Positions 1-14,274 of a stretch of 64,000 nucleotides of DNA are shown piece by piece (within the stretch, counting starts at the first letter, position 1; the number at the start of each line of letters is the position of its first letter). A program made the translations under genes and the position numbers. The notes below the pieces were generated by a model, which was given only the letters and a program-made list of their open reading frames with translations, ran no database searches and was not told the DNA's origin. The DNA is from Eleginops maclovinus (Eukaryota > Chordata > Actinopteri > Perciformes > Eleginopidae). The stretch is taken from the NCBI RefSeq assembly GCF_036324505.1, contig NC_086362.1, positions 7,499,043 to 7,563,042 on the forward strand, in the 5' to 3' direction.

Positions 1-3000
1 GTTTAGCATACTGACTAACAATTAGTTGATAACTTAAATTGATGTTGTTTAATTAGACAAATTGATCAACTACACGTCCCAGTGCTATAGATAATGATAT
101 ATGTAGATTGAGCAACACATGCTCATTGTTATGGGCTGTTTTGTATTTGCAAGGAAACAATATATTTCAAAAGCACAGCGGCTAATGCATCTCAGTATCC
201 ATGGTGATGGATGTTTGCCACTTATGGAAGAAAGTGCTTATACTTTTTCCGTCTTCCTCTTTTAAAGGGAGCCCCTCATGCCACTTAACTTTATCTTTAT
301 TTATTATATTTATATGTACACATCTTTTTTTGTACACATTTATGATGGTGCTATCGTTATGAAAAATAAAGCCTTTGGAAGTGCTGATGCATGGGTGGGA
401 ATCACTTTAGGAAATGGTCTTTGTTGCCACCTCTCCTAATGCTCCATCTCAATGTCATGATCTCATAGATGCTTATTACATCAAGAACAGACTCCACACA
501 CACACAGCATGATCTCACTACACACACACGTAGGGCAGGTGTCCTGAGCAGGGATCCACAGAGGGGCTCCGTCAGGCAGGAGTTGACTCAATCTGTGAGA
601 GTCCCTCTCCCTGGCTGCCTCCCTCTCTTTGCCTCTGCGCTGCTGCACACCCTCCCAGTTGATCTCTTAATGGACCTAATTGCTTTTCAGCTCATTGCAC
701 CCCATGCCAACACTAAACTAAATCAAACCGGGGGTCCAATCCACAAGCCTCATCGCGAGCCTTATTTTGCTTGACATCATAATAAGGTGATATTGACTAC
801 TCATGACTCAGCAGTTCCAGAACAGATGAGTAAGCGGGCAGCTCTCGTAACGGCGTTCAGGTCATATAGGAGTTCAAGTTGCCCTCTTTAGGAGTGCAGC
901 TGCTGTGTTTTCATTGACAACATGATGTGACCCTCTCTGCCGCGGATGTATTATGCATTGTTGCACTCGGATTGGATTCTAAACACCAATATACAACATT
1001 ATAGATATTACTTCTGTGCTCTCACTACTGTGGCCTTTACTGTTACGATCTTCTATGAAATTAATCAAATATTAATCATAATGATTTTGTCTTACTACAA
1101 TTAAATGAACATAATTGATTGGGTTATTGATGTTTAAAAAGCTCTGCTGATTGAAACTCCCTTGCATTTCAAAATCAAAGGCTCCTTCAGCTAACAGCCC
1201 ACCAGCAGGGGGCGATCCAGATGTTTTGGCTTCATTTTTAGGTGGCTGGGAAAAACTTCCCTGAATGCTGGGGCTGCATTGAACACTAGAAGCATGCAAC
1301 ACTTAAATGTACTGATTTCAGGAGAGGACGAATCATATATCAAGTATTATTCATGGGTTTAATATCAGCAATAATCTAGCACTTCTGGAAGTCAAAGCAG
1401 AGCAGTGCTTTAACATATGAAAGTGCATGTAAATATGTTGTCCCTTATATGTAATGCAGCTGTAATCTGATAAAAACATATGACATAAGCATGCAGACAG
1501 CTCAGTCTGACTAGACTAAACATGTCGTCAGCTTGCCACAGTTTAAGACTAAATGCACTCTGCCCTGTCTGTACTGTGACACCCGGCTGCAGTCAGCTGC
1601 TCCAAATATAGTTGATATTTAACATAAAACTGTTGGCAGCAGAGAGAGCTGAGGTCTGAAACCTGTTTTCTCTCTCTAAACTCTTTCATGCACACAACAC
1701 TTTCTGAACAGTCTTGCTTAATACTGTATTTCTGTGCATATATTAAAGTTAGCAACATTTAAATCAAAGTGCGATGACAGCTGTGGTTAATGATTCCTGC
1801 ACTGCCAATCAAATCGGATCACCCACAAATGTCGATGATGCAGATATTCTGAGTGTGAAAAGTTCAATAAATAATAACTAAAGATGACTTCCCAAACTGC
1901 TATATTTTGTCTGTTGCTTATGAATAATTAACATGAAAGATACAACTTGTATATATCTTTAATAATAAAGGAATATGGCTTAAAGGTACTGCCTGACTAT
2001 GACAAAATATGTGTTACAGTCATACTTGTTTTTATCCTAATGCATGATTAGTAATTACATGTTAATTGCAACACAACCATTTTATGTCCGGCTGACTCTA
2101 TGGGGATGATTTGGAGGCATAACTAGGGTGTAATTTAATAATGTAGCTTCAGGAGGCCTTTAAGAGAGTTCCCCTGGGGATTTGCTGCTGTCATTGTTTC
2201 CAAGTTATGCAGGTCACTAAGTGAATTATATTAGATGTTATCACTGATTGTTTGGGGCTCTGGATATAGCTGTCTGACATGGAACTAATAAATTAACCAC
2301 TTCTTTCCTCTCCTGTACATAATTATGGATCTCAATGCTCAGCCATCCATCATGTCTGACAGATTCTGAGAAGGAGACGAGTATTAGATATCTCGGCCAA
2401 GGATTACAGTTGGGTGTTGGTTTACATTTTTCGTGCCTTGGAGATGTGCGTAATATCACCTTGGCATTTGTCGCTTTTAGCCCCCCCCCCCCCCTCCCCA
2501 AACTCTTCTCTCCTTCTCTTGACTGCTTGGGCAACGGCCATAAACAAGTCAATCTCAACACATTGGATTAGATTTATCCGCTTAAGATAGATTGTTATCC
2601 CAAACCGTGTGAGTCTCGCTTGACGGGGAAATTAATTTTACGATGACTGGTTTACTTGATCAGGGTTGCGGGGGAGGTGGGGGCTATAAATGTATCAAAT
2701 CTGGGGCGTGAGGAGCTGGAAACCACAGTCATGTTTCTGATTCAGACAAGTTATGTCTCCTCTCCGCTGTATTACACACCGTGTTGTCTTTGCGTGGCAG
2801 CATCGAGAGTAATGACTTGACTGACAGTCATTTGTAATTTGCCAGCAACTTGTCAGGGGTGAAAGGCCTGCAGCTCGACTATAGGGAGACTGACAGTGAA
2901 CGATATTGTATTTTCACGTCTGTCCGTCTTACAGTGAATGTGAAATGCACAGATGTGTCTGCAGAATTATAAATAGGCTGTATGATCAGAAGTGCAAGCG

Positions 3001-6000
3001 TCTTATCCAGAATAGAAATGATGTCCGTGGAGGAAAGAAATCCTTGTAAAGAAGCGACCAACCTTCCCAAATCTAAAGTGTTAAAATGATATGGCAGTTA
3101 TCGGATTGAGTTACAATGGAGCTGACCTCACCCTATTGAGCAACACAATCCAGTCTGAGCCCGATCCGTGAACATTTTAGTCTTTGTTAAAGACTAAAAA
3201 GCAAATCACTTTTCTCGCAACTTACAGAAATATGTGATTGATTTTCAACCTTTGTGTCTGAAACAGACACATTAAAGCTGATACACAAGAGATAAAAGCA
3301 TGACTTTAAGATGCAGTGTCATCCCCACTGAGATGCATACTGCGCCTTGTAGAATGAAATCCTACCAAATCTTTACATTGATTTGCATTATATGGTAAGT
3401 TGCGTAGTGCAAAAGGCCATAACTTAAGAAATAGCTGAGAGAAATTCCAAGTGCAAAGTATACAACAAATGTTTTACAATGACACAAAGGAGTATGCTTA
3501 TAATAAAGCAATGTATGGTATTTATTAAAGAACAATAATAGTCTACAGCCTTACTTTCGAAAAAAACAGGGCTTGGAGTTAAATGCAAATGCTAGCACAA
3601 GATGCTCACAGTGACAATGCTAACATGTTGAATATTATTAGAAATGATAACGTTTATTCACCCTAATTTAGCATGCTAGCACTTGCTAATAAGTACTAAA
3701 CAAAATATAAAGATGGAGTGTATAGTAATAGTTTCCCAGGTATTACGTAGATGTTGGCACGTTTCACAAGAAAAGTACAAAATTGCTGGTGCTGATAGAA
3801 GAAAATGATCAAAGAGCAGGATGTATGTTAACCATTAAACAGCGATGTTTCCTGTATAGTTGCCAACATAGGCCAGTTTAATTCTGAGCGTTTGCATAAT
3901 AAACAATGGTACATTTATAAATACCCATGATGAGAGAGATATTTAGCAGCTAATACTAGCTCTGACCAAACACATTATTCAATTTGGCATTCATATTATT
4001 CTTTGGCAGCCAGTAGGGCAACCCACTACCATTATTCTGTACTAAAAAAAGAAAAAGAAGAGAGATTATTGAACAGAATTTTCCAGATAAATCAGAATAT
4101 ACAATGCTAATTAGATTTTCAAAATCAGGAAAGTCTCCACAGATTTACTGTGTGGGCAGGTGCACAGATAAACACATACATCAAAAGATTTGCTTACATT
4201 ATTCATTCAAAGCAAATGCATATTGATACTATATAACCTTTAGCATGCTTAGCTGCATTTGCATTGAATTTACATAGTAAATGTCAATCAGTGCTACACT
4301 CTGCCTGACCCCCCACACGTATTGATGTAAACACGCCCGAGGCAGGGTATCAAGCACTGTCGGCGCACATAATGTGATGTCTTTGTTCTGCAACAAAGGA
4401 AACATTTGCCATGCAAGTTAGGAGGCCCTCCTTCTGCCCCGTCTATAACAGGAAAACTTGTGTGGTAATGTTACATCACAGATTTCCTCAGTCTTATTGA
4501 AGGACAGTCGTTTTATGGACTCCCGAGTCCTGTTGTGCGACAAAGTTCAGACATGAGAGGCCAGAGAGTCAGACTCTTGATAAACCCTCCCCACACACCA
4601 TTCATCACTGAGTGCTGCTGTACTACTGCTATAGCTGCTGCCAAGAGTATAAAAGCACAAGGTTAGATGCAGATAGTAAATCTACTAGTGTCATCCCATT
4701 ATATTCAAAGATCATGAATACAGTCAAGAGCAGAATAAGAAGCCCCCTTCAGTCATGCATCAGCTTAAGTTAACTAAACAAAAACATTTTAATAAAAAGA
4801 GCAGACGATTACCAATGTTGGATATCTTCTTCACAACATAAACAGCCATCCAAACTGCAGTCATGATACATAAATTCAAAATTACTGCTTTGGTGAAAGT
4901 CACATAATCAGGCATTTATGATTTGAACATCATGCCTCTACACACAACTAGCTCTCCCTCCCACAATGCCTTTCCTACTGCCAGCAGGTTCACGTAACAG
5001 CCATTTTCATCAAGTTGCTCTATTATTCACCGTCACAAAACCAACACTTTTCCTTTGGCACATAAATCTGCATGCGGCGGCTGTATCAAATGTTGCCCCT
5101 CAGAAAATGGAGCTTGGAATAATTTGCAGGTATAAATCAGCATCACAGTTACTCAATCAGATACATGTGTGTGAGTGCAGGTAGGAAAAGTGATCTGCTG
5201 ACTGCAGTAGTCTGTCTCAGTGCTTCTGTTGGGTGCTGGATGTAGGTGTCTGCAGGGCGAGGCTGTTCATCAGGAGGTTTAGGTCCCTGCCACAAAAGCA
5301 ACTTTTCTCAAAACACAATTGGTCATTGTCACCTGTCTCCCGGGGCCAGTTATTTTTCTCTAGTCCTACATCAGAGGGCCGTGCACGTGGCAACATTCTC
5401 CCTTTATGCATTATTGTGCACCATTATGTCTATTCAGTTACTAGGATGTGAATGAATCACACCTTGGAATGATTACATGAAATGTGTGATCGTGGATAAT
5501 AGGTGTTACTGCTCTGACCTTGGAGTGCACGATGCAGTGTGTGAAGTCAGCTTTTCCACATACTGATTAATGCCTTTGATAAAAAATAAATAAACAAACT
5601 GGTAGATGACAGGCATGCACGCACATTTCGGGCTCAGTCTGACATCAAAATCAATATTATATCCCTTCAGGGACCCACAGTGTGACTGAGGCTCTTAGTG
5701 ATGAGTTTGTAGTGACCTTATTGTACATGATGGCTTTTTTTATAGAGTTTGCACTGACGGTAGCCAAACCATGCATCTGTTACCTAACTGAGTAAATCAG
5801 TATTTACTCAAGTACCTAAGAAGACTCTAGAGCAAGTGTTTTAATTAAACTGTAAGTTACATTCATTCTACATTACAGAGGAAAATGGTTTGCCCTGTAT
5901 ACTACTAGATCTATTTGGCAGTTTGTGTTTATATGTTATTTATCTTTTTATCTGTTTAGTGTTGATATACATCTACTATTTACATTGTTTTAAATATATA

Positions 6001-6239
6001 CACAATTTCAACAAAGTGTATCTAATTTAATATATACAAATATATCAAATTAATAAAACAGTATACAAACAGGTAGAGGCTGCTAGAATGTTTAAAGCCT
6101 CAATAAACCTGACATATTGCAATTAAATAACCTAATAATGAAAGTTGGCCATTTGCCTGCAGTTTGAGCACTTTTCTCTTTTACTTTTTTTTCAATTCAC
6201 TCCATTTCCTAAATGGAAAATTATTATTTTTACATTTTG
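1..6239. other. Non-coding 5' flank, no gene recognised
   Basis: I see no convincing coding exon here. Open frames are short, lack recognisable domains and are what chance would give. The stretch is fairly AT-rich. It holds a C homopolymer near 2480-2494, scattered short CA runs near 496-530, and a probable old interspersed repeat near 3570-3860. It may be intergenic DNA upstream of the promoter at about 6.3 kb, or intron of a gene with more distal first exons, as LAR-type phosphatase genes often have. Confidence 0.6.
3570..3860. repeat. Degraded teleost interspersed repeat with GCTAGCA/GCTAACA motifs
   Basis: The stretch is rich in alternating ATGCTAGCAC, AATGCTAACATG and TTAGCATGCTAGCAC motifs, followed by a segment on the pattern TTGCTAATAAGTACTAAAC. 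From memory this resembles a repeat family dispersed through many teleost genomes, with conserved 'gctaacatg' and 'agcactaaac' blocks. I cannot assign its class, and neither boundaries nor target duplications are clear. A repeat-library search would settle it. Confidence 0.4.
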
Positions 6240-6980
6240 GTATTTGTTGTCACGTGTTCCTAGGTTCACCACCTCAAATTGATTCTGCAGTCAGACCCAA
6301 ACATAAAAATATTCCTGCCTATGTGCACATTCCTGCAGTGGACTTTGGGGGGAAAAGTTGGGAAAGTGGGACCTCTGAGTGACGTCACCCTTCCTACTCA
6401 CCCCCCCCCCCCTCTCTCTCTCCCTCTCTCAGTATCCCGTTTTTCTCTGCCTGGGGTTTCAGTCCTTGCTCGGGTCTCGGCACAGACAGACAGAGAGACA
6501 GACACACGCACACACACACGCACACGCACACACACACACACACACACAGACAGAGAGACAGAGAAGCAGACAGACAGAGTGAGAGAAGGAGTGAGACAGA
6601 GAGGGGAGAGAAAGAGGGGACAGAGAGAGGGGATGTGCGTCCCAGTCACTCCACACTCTTCTAACAGCCTCAGTCTGGCCACGTTCAATCCAATGAAGAT
6701 CTAACGAGCACAACTCAGAGAATATATCGTACGCGCGCTCCACGTGCGTGTTTCCGTCATATCGCCCACAAGATCGCGAAACGCGTCGGTCACGGACAAC
6801 TCGAGGAAAGAAGAGAGAGGAGCGAACAAACAGGAAAACAACAGAAGAAGAACAAGAACCCGAGGACGGATTTCTTTCCTCCACGTTATTTTATTTCCTC
6901 TGGACTGTCATTTCTGGATGTAAAAGCTCTCGACCTGTCTTCGTGCAGAGCAGACAGCGGACAGTTTGAGAGCGCGCACC
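6240..6980 (+). promoter_or_regulatory. Candidate CpG-rich promoter with full CRE palindrome
   Basis: A full cAMP-response element, TGACGTCA, lies at 6380-6387. A CACGTG E-box is near 6252, and another CACGTG lies near 6741. CpG density rises sharply from about 6720 to 6985, with several CGCG and ACGCGT motifs, in contrast to the AT-rich flanks. The region ends in an exon-like segment with a strong splice donor. There is no clear TATA box, which fits a CpG-type promoter with dispersed starts. A pyrimidine tract (about 6400-6430) and a CA/GACA compound microsatellite (about 6480-6600) lie inside it. The transcription start site cannot be placed from sequence alone. Confidence 0.5.
6482..6640 (+). 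repeat. Compound microsatellite (CAGA)n / (CA)n / (GAGA)n
   Basis: Interrupted CAGA and CACG/CACA units grade into CA repeats, then GACAGAGA and GAGAGG units. The tract lies between the CRE and the candidate first-exon donor, so it may be transcribed as part of a 5' UTR. Long frames read through it are repeat artefacts. Confidence 0.85.
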
Positions 6981-6991
6981 ATGGTGAGAAG
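6700..6991 (+). other. Candidate first (mainly non-coding) exon with splice donor
   Basis: The segment ends in a strong donor, GAGAAG|GTAAGA, with the GT at 6992-6993. An ATG at 6981 in a good context (GCGCACCATGG) begins 11 nt before the donor. Joined directly to the signal-peptide exon at 38399, this frame would read M-V-R-R-L then stop. In that transcript it would be a five-codon upstream ORF and not the receptor start. It could instead be the first coding bases of another isoform or gene using an unseen next exon. The 5' boundary is approximate. Assignment to the ptprd-like gene is inferred from strand and order only. Confidence 0.4.
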
Positions 6992-8531
6992 GTAAGAGTG
7001 TGTGAGAGCCAGTGTGTGAGTTTGGAGCTGCCGCAGTGATTTCAGGTGTGAGCCTCTGGAAGTTGCTTCACACACAGAGCCGAGACCAGTTATACATATG
7101 TGGACTGTCTTTACTCTCAAAATGATTATTTAGATCATGCTGCTTGGTGTTATTCACGTGTCATTCATTGTTGTATTATTATGAATGCGCGCAACCTTGA
7201 ACGGATACAGAAGTGCTTTCCGAGCCACATTTAAAACGCCACGAATACCATAAAAAATAACACCGTTAAGTGTTATTAAAATCTATTTTCCACATAAACT
7301 ACGTCGCTAAATGGGCAGGTGGCATATTTGTGTTTGTGTTAAGGTGAGGAGAGGCAACTGATGTACAAATATGTTTGATTTATAATAAAGACTCTGACAC
7401 AAAGCCTATAATACATGCTTTATATATTTTTTATATTGCTCTTTGAGAAGACTGGAGCTGATTTGTCCCCCTTCATGTTATCAGAAATACCAAACGTTTA
7501 GCGTTATTTTAAGCTTGCTGTCATGTAGATACAGTTTATTTAGTGGAAGCCTTTTCAGCGAGGACATAGTGAAGATTTTTCAAAGTGCATTCCTGTAACT
7601 CTCCAGAGATCGCTCTTCTTGTCTGCCTTATTTTTAGAACACGTTTTATTTGCGCGGGGTTTAGAGTTGACTTTGCTTTTTAAAGAACTTACAGGCAGCA
7701 GCAGCAGCAGCCGCAGCATATCAGTGAGGCAGGCGGAGGGTTAGCCAGTCACGCAACATATTCTGTCAATCAGTTGAAAGTGAACCTTTATTTCCAGTGG
7801 AGCTGTGCACACCACCTGTGCTGCTCAGTGCGCTGCTGGGCCACTAGGGGCCCCACTCCCCTCTTCACAGGGAGGGCAATGCAGCAGAGGGTGCATGTAG
7901 AAATATAGCTTCACATAAAAAAGGTGGAATGGTTTCAAAAGACCCCAAATTACCTGGTTTTGTGTCCATCAGATTGATGAAATTGATAAAAGAAAAAAAC
8001 ATTTTAGGAGGCAACATGCTTAATCATATGCATTGTAATGTGTAAGCCAAATGAACAGACATGAATTGAAGGCGGGGTAGCGTGTGTGATCGTGTGTGTA
8101 AAGATGGAAATTAGTGTGTGTTAGCTCAAGCAATTCCCAGTTAATAGCCAGCAAGCACTCTGGTAGAGCACCTCCACTGTCCTGCATGTTTTACAGTTCC
8201 CTGCTCAAACAGTTAGCACTTGCCCAATTTTGACACAGCACAATTAACGCTGTCGACACACATTCGATTTCCAATTGTGCTGTTTCGACAGCAGCGCTCA
8301 AAAGAAGAGACTAAATGGATATGTGTTAAGGTGGTGCTCACTCATAGTGCTGCTATCCAAAGTCACTGAAGGAAGAAAAGTGTCTGTCGTGGAAAAGCGG
8401 CCATCTTCTCTAAAAGCCTCATCATCGCTGCATTTGTAAATTGTTCAAAACAAACATTAGCTTGTTGTATGTAAATTGTAAATGCTGTATTATGGTCTAA
8501 AGGGAATGAAAAGCGAAGTCCTAAAGGCTTT

Positions 8532-8637
<106 letters not shown>

Positions 8638-11600
8638 AGAAAGAGAGAGGAGGATACAAAAAGTTCATGGCATGCGACCTATTAAATTGAAAAAATGATG
8701 GAACGGGTCAGAAAGTGCCTATAAGGGAGTTGGGCAATTTTTGCGTCCCTGCCGATCTTCTCTTTCCTGCAGCTCTTTGCGCCTGAAGCACATTCTGAAA
8801 TCATATCACACATTTCTGACAGAGTCCGGAAGGGACAACAGGGCATTTTCAAGAATGTATGTGAGAGAAAAGTCAACAAAGTCTTTCAGATGTCTTTGTA
8901 TGTTCACTCAGCTGCTTAAGTGTTACTACATTTGCAGGTTATATAGATATAACCTGACTGCCAGCAGTACATTTACAAAAGCTTTTTTGAGGAAGCTTTA
9001 AACATTTCTTTATCCAAGTCCTTTCATGGCGCAAAGTCCTCTTACCTCTGAGCCCCATTGTCTAAGCACAGCTCTGACTCACTGCCTCCTTTTTCTTTCA
9101 CTCCAGAAAAAGTGTGTGTGTGTGTGTGTGTTTATGTGCATGTGTAAGCACTACTTCAGGAATTCCAAGGCCAGGGCCTCTATTACAAGTGTGGAATGAG
9201 AAATCAACACTTACATTGCAAAAATGGATGCGTAAACATAGAGGCCACAATTATCAGGCGCCGTGGTGTTGGAGCTGGAGGAGCTGGAGTGCCAATAGGT
9301 CTGTAAGCAATCACCCCCCTCACTGCCTGCCCTCTGTAATCCAGTGGGTGTATTCAGGCTTATGTTGTGCCAGTAACAGCCCTTAACAGCTACCCACTGA
9401 CGGGCAGGCTGCGTTTGACCGGTAGAGGTCATGCTGGGAGAAAAGAGTCAGGAGGTTAGAGCTCTGTATGTACCGCAGCAGTGCTGGTATGTGCACTGTC
9501 CATGTGTGTACATGCGTCTCAGTTCAGTTTCCTCATGTTCAAAAACCGATGTGTGCGCCTGTGCTTCCGGGGCCTCCAGCCGACTACACACCCACCTCAC
9601 AGAGGCCGGCTTGATGCATTGTGACAAATGAGAAAGCAGTTTGATTTCGCACAACACTGAGCTGCACTCCAGCATAATGAAGTGATCATGACTTTACCCT
9701 TGGTTCACTTTGGCCGCAGTCCCACTGTGTTTTTCCCTCCATTCAATCGCTTCACTCACTTATTTACTTGGCAAGCATTTCCTCCCGTAACCTCTAGTAC
9801 TGCATAACTAGCGTCAAGGGTGGGTTGCTTGATAAAAACCACCGCTACGGGGCATTGCTTTTACACATAGGGGAACGCTAGCAGTTTTTTTATTGATATT
9901 CAAGTTGCCACTGGGTTGGAATAATAAGAAGCCTATTTTCACGCCAAGGCAAAATCACCTCTACTGTCCATCACCCTGTCAGGGCAGAAAGCTGCGGCGT
10001 AAATATTATTTGGCAAGGAGGGAGTGCAGGGCTGTGGCGGAGCTTTTTCTCTCCTGTTTACTCTCGGTATTACTTGTTTTCCTCTATCCTTTCTCATATT
10101 ATTCTTTCTTCCTCCATGTCTTAAAAATCCCCATCTTTTCGACTTCATTTCACTACATGTCTCTCTCAGTGATATTTACATGTATAACACCGTTAGATGT
10201 GGCGTTGGGTAGTCCATCTCAGGCTCTGCATTCAGGGGTGGGGGTACCACTGTGACAGAAACAGGGAGGACTGTTTTTCTGTCGCAGCTGTCCATTACTT
10301 GCAGATTGGGTTTCAGCAGATATGATGGATGCCAAACGCCTGTAGCCAGTTGTGAAGACGTGGAGGGGGAGGGAGTTCGCTGCTGTGGATTTGGATCGGG
10401 GTCAGTGGCACTTGGCAGGGGATTGAAATTCTGCCCTTGACCTCCATTTTGGATCATCCCCCCAATCCAGCTTCTACCAGCCTGTCACTGTTAACACTTG
10501 GAGAGAATTAGAGCTAATTGGAAGAAAATTAAGGAGGGATTGAAAGAAAACTCCCATATTGCAGGAATGAAAGTGATGGCTTATAAAAATGCAGCTTGGG
10601 GATATTTTTTAATAATTTATTCTGATTGTGTTGCAACCAAAAACATAAGTTCCTTTAATGCCCTTCCCATTGTCTGTTTTCCTCTTGTCTTAATTTTTTT
10701 TTTTTGGGAAAGGCTGAGAACAGAATCCGCTGAGGTTCATTTGAATAACCGCAGGAGTAAAATAAAGAGGAAATAAAAGATTGAGGAAGAAATACAAGTG
10801 GCGGCCCTGTGCATTCCTGTCTCGCAGCTTTATCAAATTATTCCACAATAGCAGCCACACAAGTGATGGAATTTCAATTAAAGAATGACAGTTTCCAAAT
10901 TTGTTTCTGCCCACAAGAGAGTGGGTATGGGTTTCGTTTCATGGGTTTTAGGGGCGAGGCAGTAGACGGCGGGGAGGGCCTCTTACAGACTACATATTTC
11001 CCAGTCTATTTTCTCCATCCATTCACTCCCCCCCATCCTCCATCCAAAGGGAATGACTTAGCTGGAACACTTTTGTTCAGAAGCACTCCGCCGGGCAAAA
11101 ATGGGGTGTTATGATAAAAGGTCTCTGTGACAAGAACTCAAAAATGGAGCCTTTAGTTGATAGGCTCTTTCCAAGAACAATTACGCTACCTGCTGTGCCA
11201 AATAGAAGGGTGCAAGAGATAAGTGCAAGGGAGGGGTGTGCAGCTCAGGCTGGTGGCTAACTCGTAAACTGAGAAAGAGCAACGTATATATACGACCATA
11301 AATATAGGACTGCAAACTGTTTCAAAGCTTTGTAACACAGAAAAACATGCCAAAGAAGAGCAGGCACACAGAGGGATGTGAGAGACTTTCCACAAACTAA
11401 TCCTGAGAATAGAGAAATCTCAGTGTTTCTTGCTGCATAATGATATACAATATATACATATCCATAAGATAAACCTACAATTATAAATCACTTATATTTC
11501 AAAGTAGGCTTATGAACAATTGTGATTGAGATTTTTCCCATTTGCATTTTGCAGAGAGACTACCACTGGAATCGGCAGAGAGGAGTAAATTCCATTAAAA

Positions 11601-14061
11601 GGTGCAGTGACATTGCCACATAGCAATTTCACGAATGAGGAATGCATTTAATAGTGGATGGATTTTTCATAATTTGGAAGTGTTTCCCCAATTTGTGCCA
11701 TAATTCTTGAAGTGACATGTGCTGTAATGGGATCCAGAACCTGCCAACAGGGAGACATTTAAACATGTATGCATATTTTTCAGTGAGAAACATTTTACAG
11801 AAAAAGGCAGGGAATTATAACTGATTAAACAGCCCATTTAAAAAAAATATTGGTTCTGTATTATTCCTTCCTGTCTTTGTTTATTTCAGATTCAAACCCC
11901 TTCATCTCTGCAAGGTTAGGAGTCGATGTTTAAAGTCTGTGTAACCCCGGCATTCTCCCTCTACTCAATCTGCAATTATAGCTTGCTGCTTTGAAGAGGC
12001 CAGGCGGAACTAAAATGACTTTTCATGTCCGGTATAATGAGTGCCATTTGGAAGCGAACATGTAGAGAGAGGGTGAGAGAGATAGAGAGAGTGAAAAGAG
12101 ATGGAGGGAGGGGCAGAAGGAGGGAGAAAGGGGGACAATCAGTGAATGAAAATGGCTTAGGTCACCTCTGGTTCTGACCAGACGGCCCGGACCTTTCCTC
12201 TCCAACACATTTCCCTGAGTTTCTCTCTCTCTCTTGTAGTTGTGACTTCATCTGTCCTGCCAATGGTCTCCATTCGTTTCCCATCAACGGTTGCTTAGCA
12301 GCTTTAAGGCGGATTACAAGATGAATTGCAGGGAGCGAGACGCTGTATATTCTCTTTAGGGGGGGCCACTGCTGCCAAAGGCCAGAGCAGAGCGCCGTCA
12401 CCTGGACTAGCAGCTGGCTATCTTTTACACTTCCCTCGCTAATGAGGCCAGACAGTTGGGGCTGAAGTTATAGCGCGGGCTGGATGCTGTGTTGGTGATC
12501 TATTATTTAGACTCTCGTGGGGAGGCTGGTCTAAAGAATTTCATGCATGCATTTTGCAAAGCAAATGGTAGCCCGGGGGGAATACACAGCTTTGTGTGGG
12601 AAAAAATTAGCCAGTATTAGAGTCTAATGTGAGCTGCAATGTTTATTTGTCTTGAAGGAAACTTTAAGGTCATTCGTTGCTCATACAGATGTGCCTCAGT
12701 GGTGCTGGCATCCGAAAAATGTGTCTGCTCTTAAATGCTCAATCAGAGTTTCTTCCTGCCTTCTTACCTTAATTTCTCTCCTCATTGTAATATTTTAGGG
12801 ATGACGGGTGAATGTGTCTTCAAACAGCCATCACAGAAGAACGGCGGTATCGTTCCGTTCACTTTTCATGTATATTTCAGGATCTATTTCAGAGGGGTTT
12901 CGGGGAGTTGCATCAGGCGTTCAAGATAACACTGTGCAGACAGGCCTTGTTTATATTTAGGCACGCTAGGAAACTATGGCACACATGACACCACCTATGT
13001 ATTAATAGAATAATACCAGTGTTTAAATTGCCTTAGGTATTAGGAGTTGCTAGGGTAGTCTTTTAAAACATATTTACATTGAAGAAGAAGCGTACTGACC
13101 CGGTACCAATGACAGAATAGGCAAATAATAACGTTTTACGACCAAAAAGGCATTTGGCAATAAGCTATATTTGGACATGGGAATATGTAAATCTATTGGT
13201 AGATGACATGGCAACAGTTAAACATAGAGAAGCAGGATTAACCAAAGCTGTTTATCAGACTTAGGTTACTCTTAAATGAAGTTCCTGCGGAATGGCTCAA
13301 GATAGCACAAATAGCTTCAGAGTTATAGAGGGCAAAAATAAGCTACACATACCAAACGCCATGAAGTCACCATATTAATTATGACTCTGCATGTAACACA
13401 GACAGATCATGAGAATCTAATGTTGATATTTGCACAGGCCTGAAATAGGCAAGGTGAGATAAAAAGGAAGCTGAAGTCATGAAGTGAGAGTTACTGCGAG
13501 AGAAGTGAGCCACAGGCACAGCATGCCTATCCATTCAATGAGAAGTCACACCTCACACATTTTACACACTTTGGAGAATACCATCCATGAAATCTCCAAA
13601 CCCTACAGGGGAAACTAAACTGGAGTTTCCTTGAAAATTAAAGATTTTCCACATTTATCATGCTCTTCTAGAAAAGTCAGGTGAAGGGCCAGCATAACCC
13701 AAGCTGCCTCTCTTAATCCTCCACCTAGCCCTACCTTGTGCTTGCATGTGCACTCCTGTCAGTTTACCCTAAAGAAGCATTCCTGGAGTGTTTGTAACCG
13801 GACACTATTCTGCCCCTTGTGTGTGTGTGAAAGGGAGAGTTTGTACGTGGGAATTTAAATGGTTTCGTAATTTTTTTTTCTATAAAAGTAGAACACAACA
13901 TGCTACTTGGGTTACATGATGTAAGATTAAGTGCCTGGGTAGCAGAGGCTAATTTGAGGTTCGGTTTAAGATGCGACGACTACATCATTGGCAGGTGTCA
14001 CTGTGTAGAGTGCTGTTAGGATTTCAAAACAGGCACTGGAATAAGATGAGGGGATATAGTA

Positions 14062-14274
<213 letters not shown>

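Noticed and set aside
6279..6884. Long frames on both strands over the promoter region
   Set aside because: They run through CA/GA simple repeats and show repeat-encoded dipeptides with no domain.
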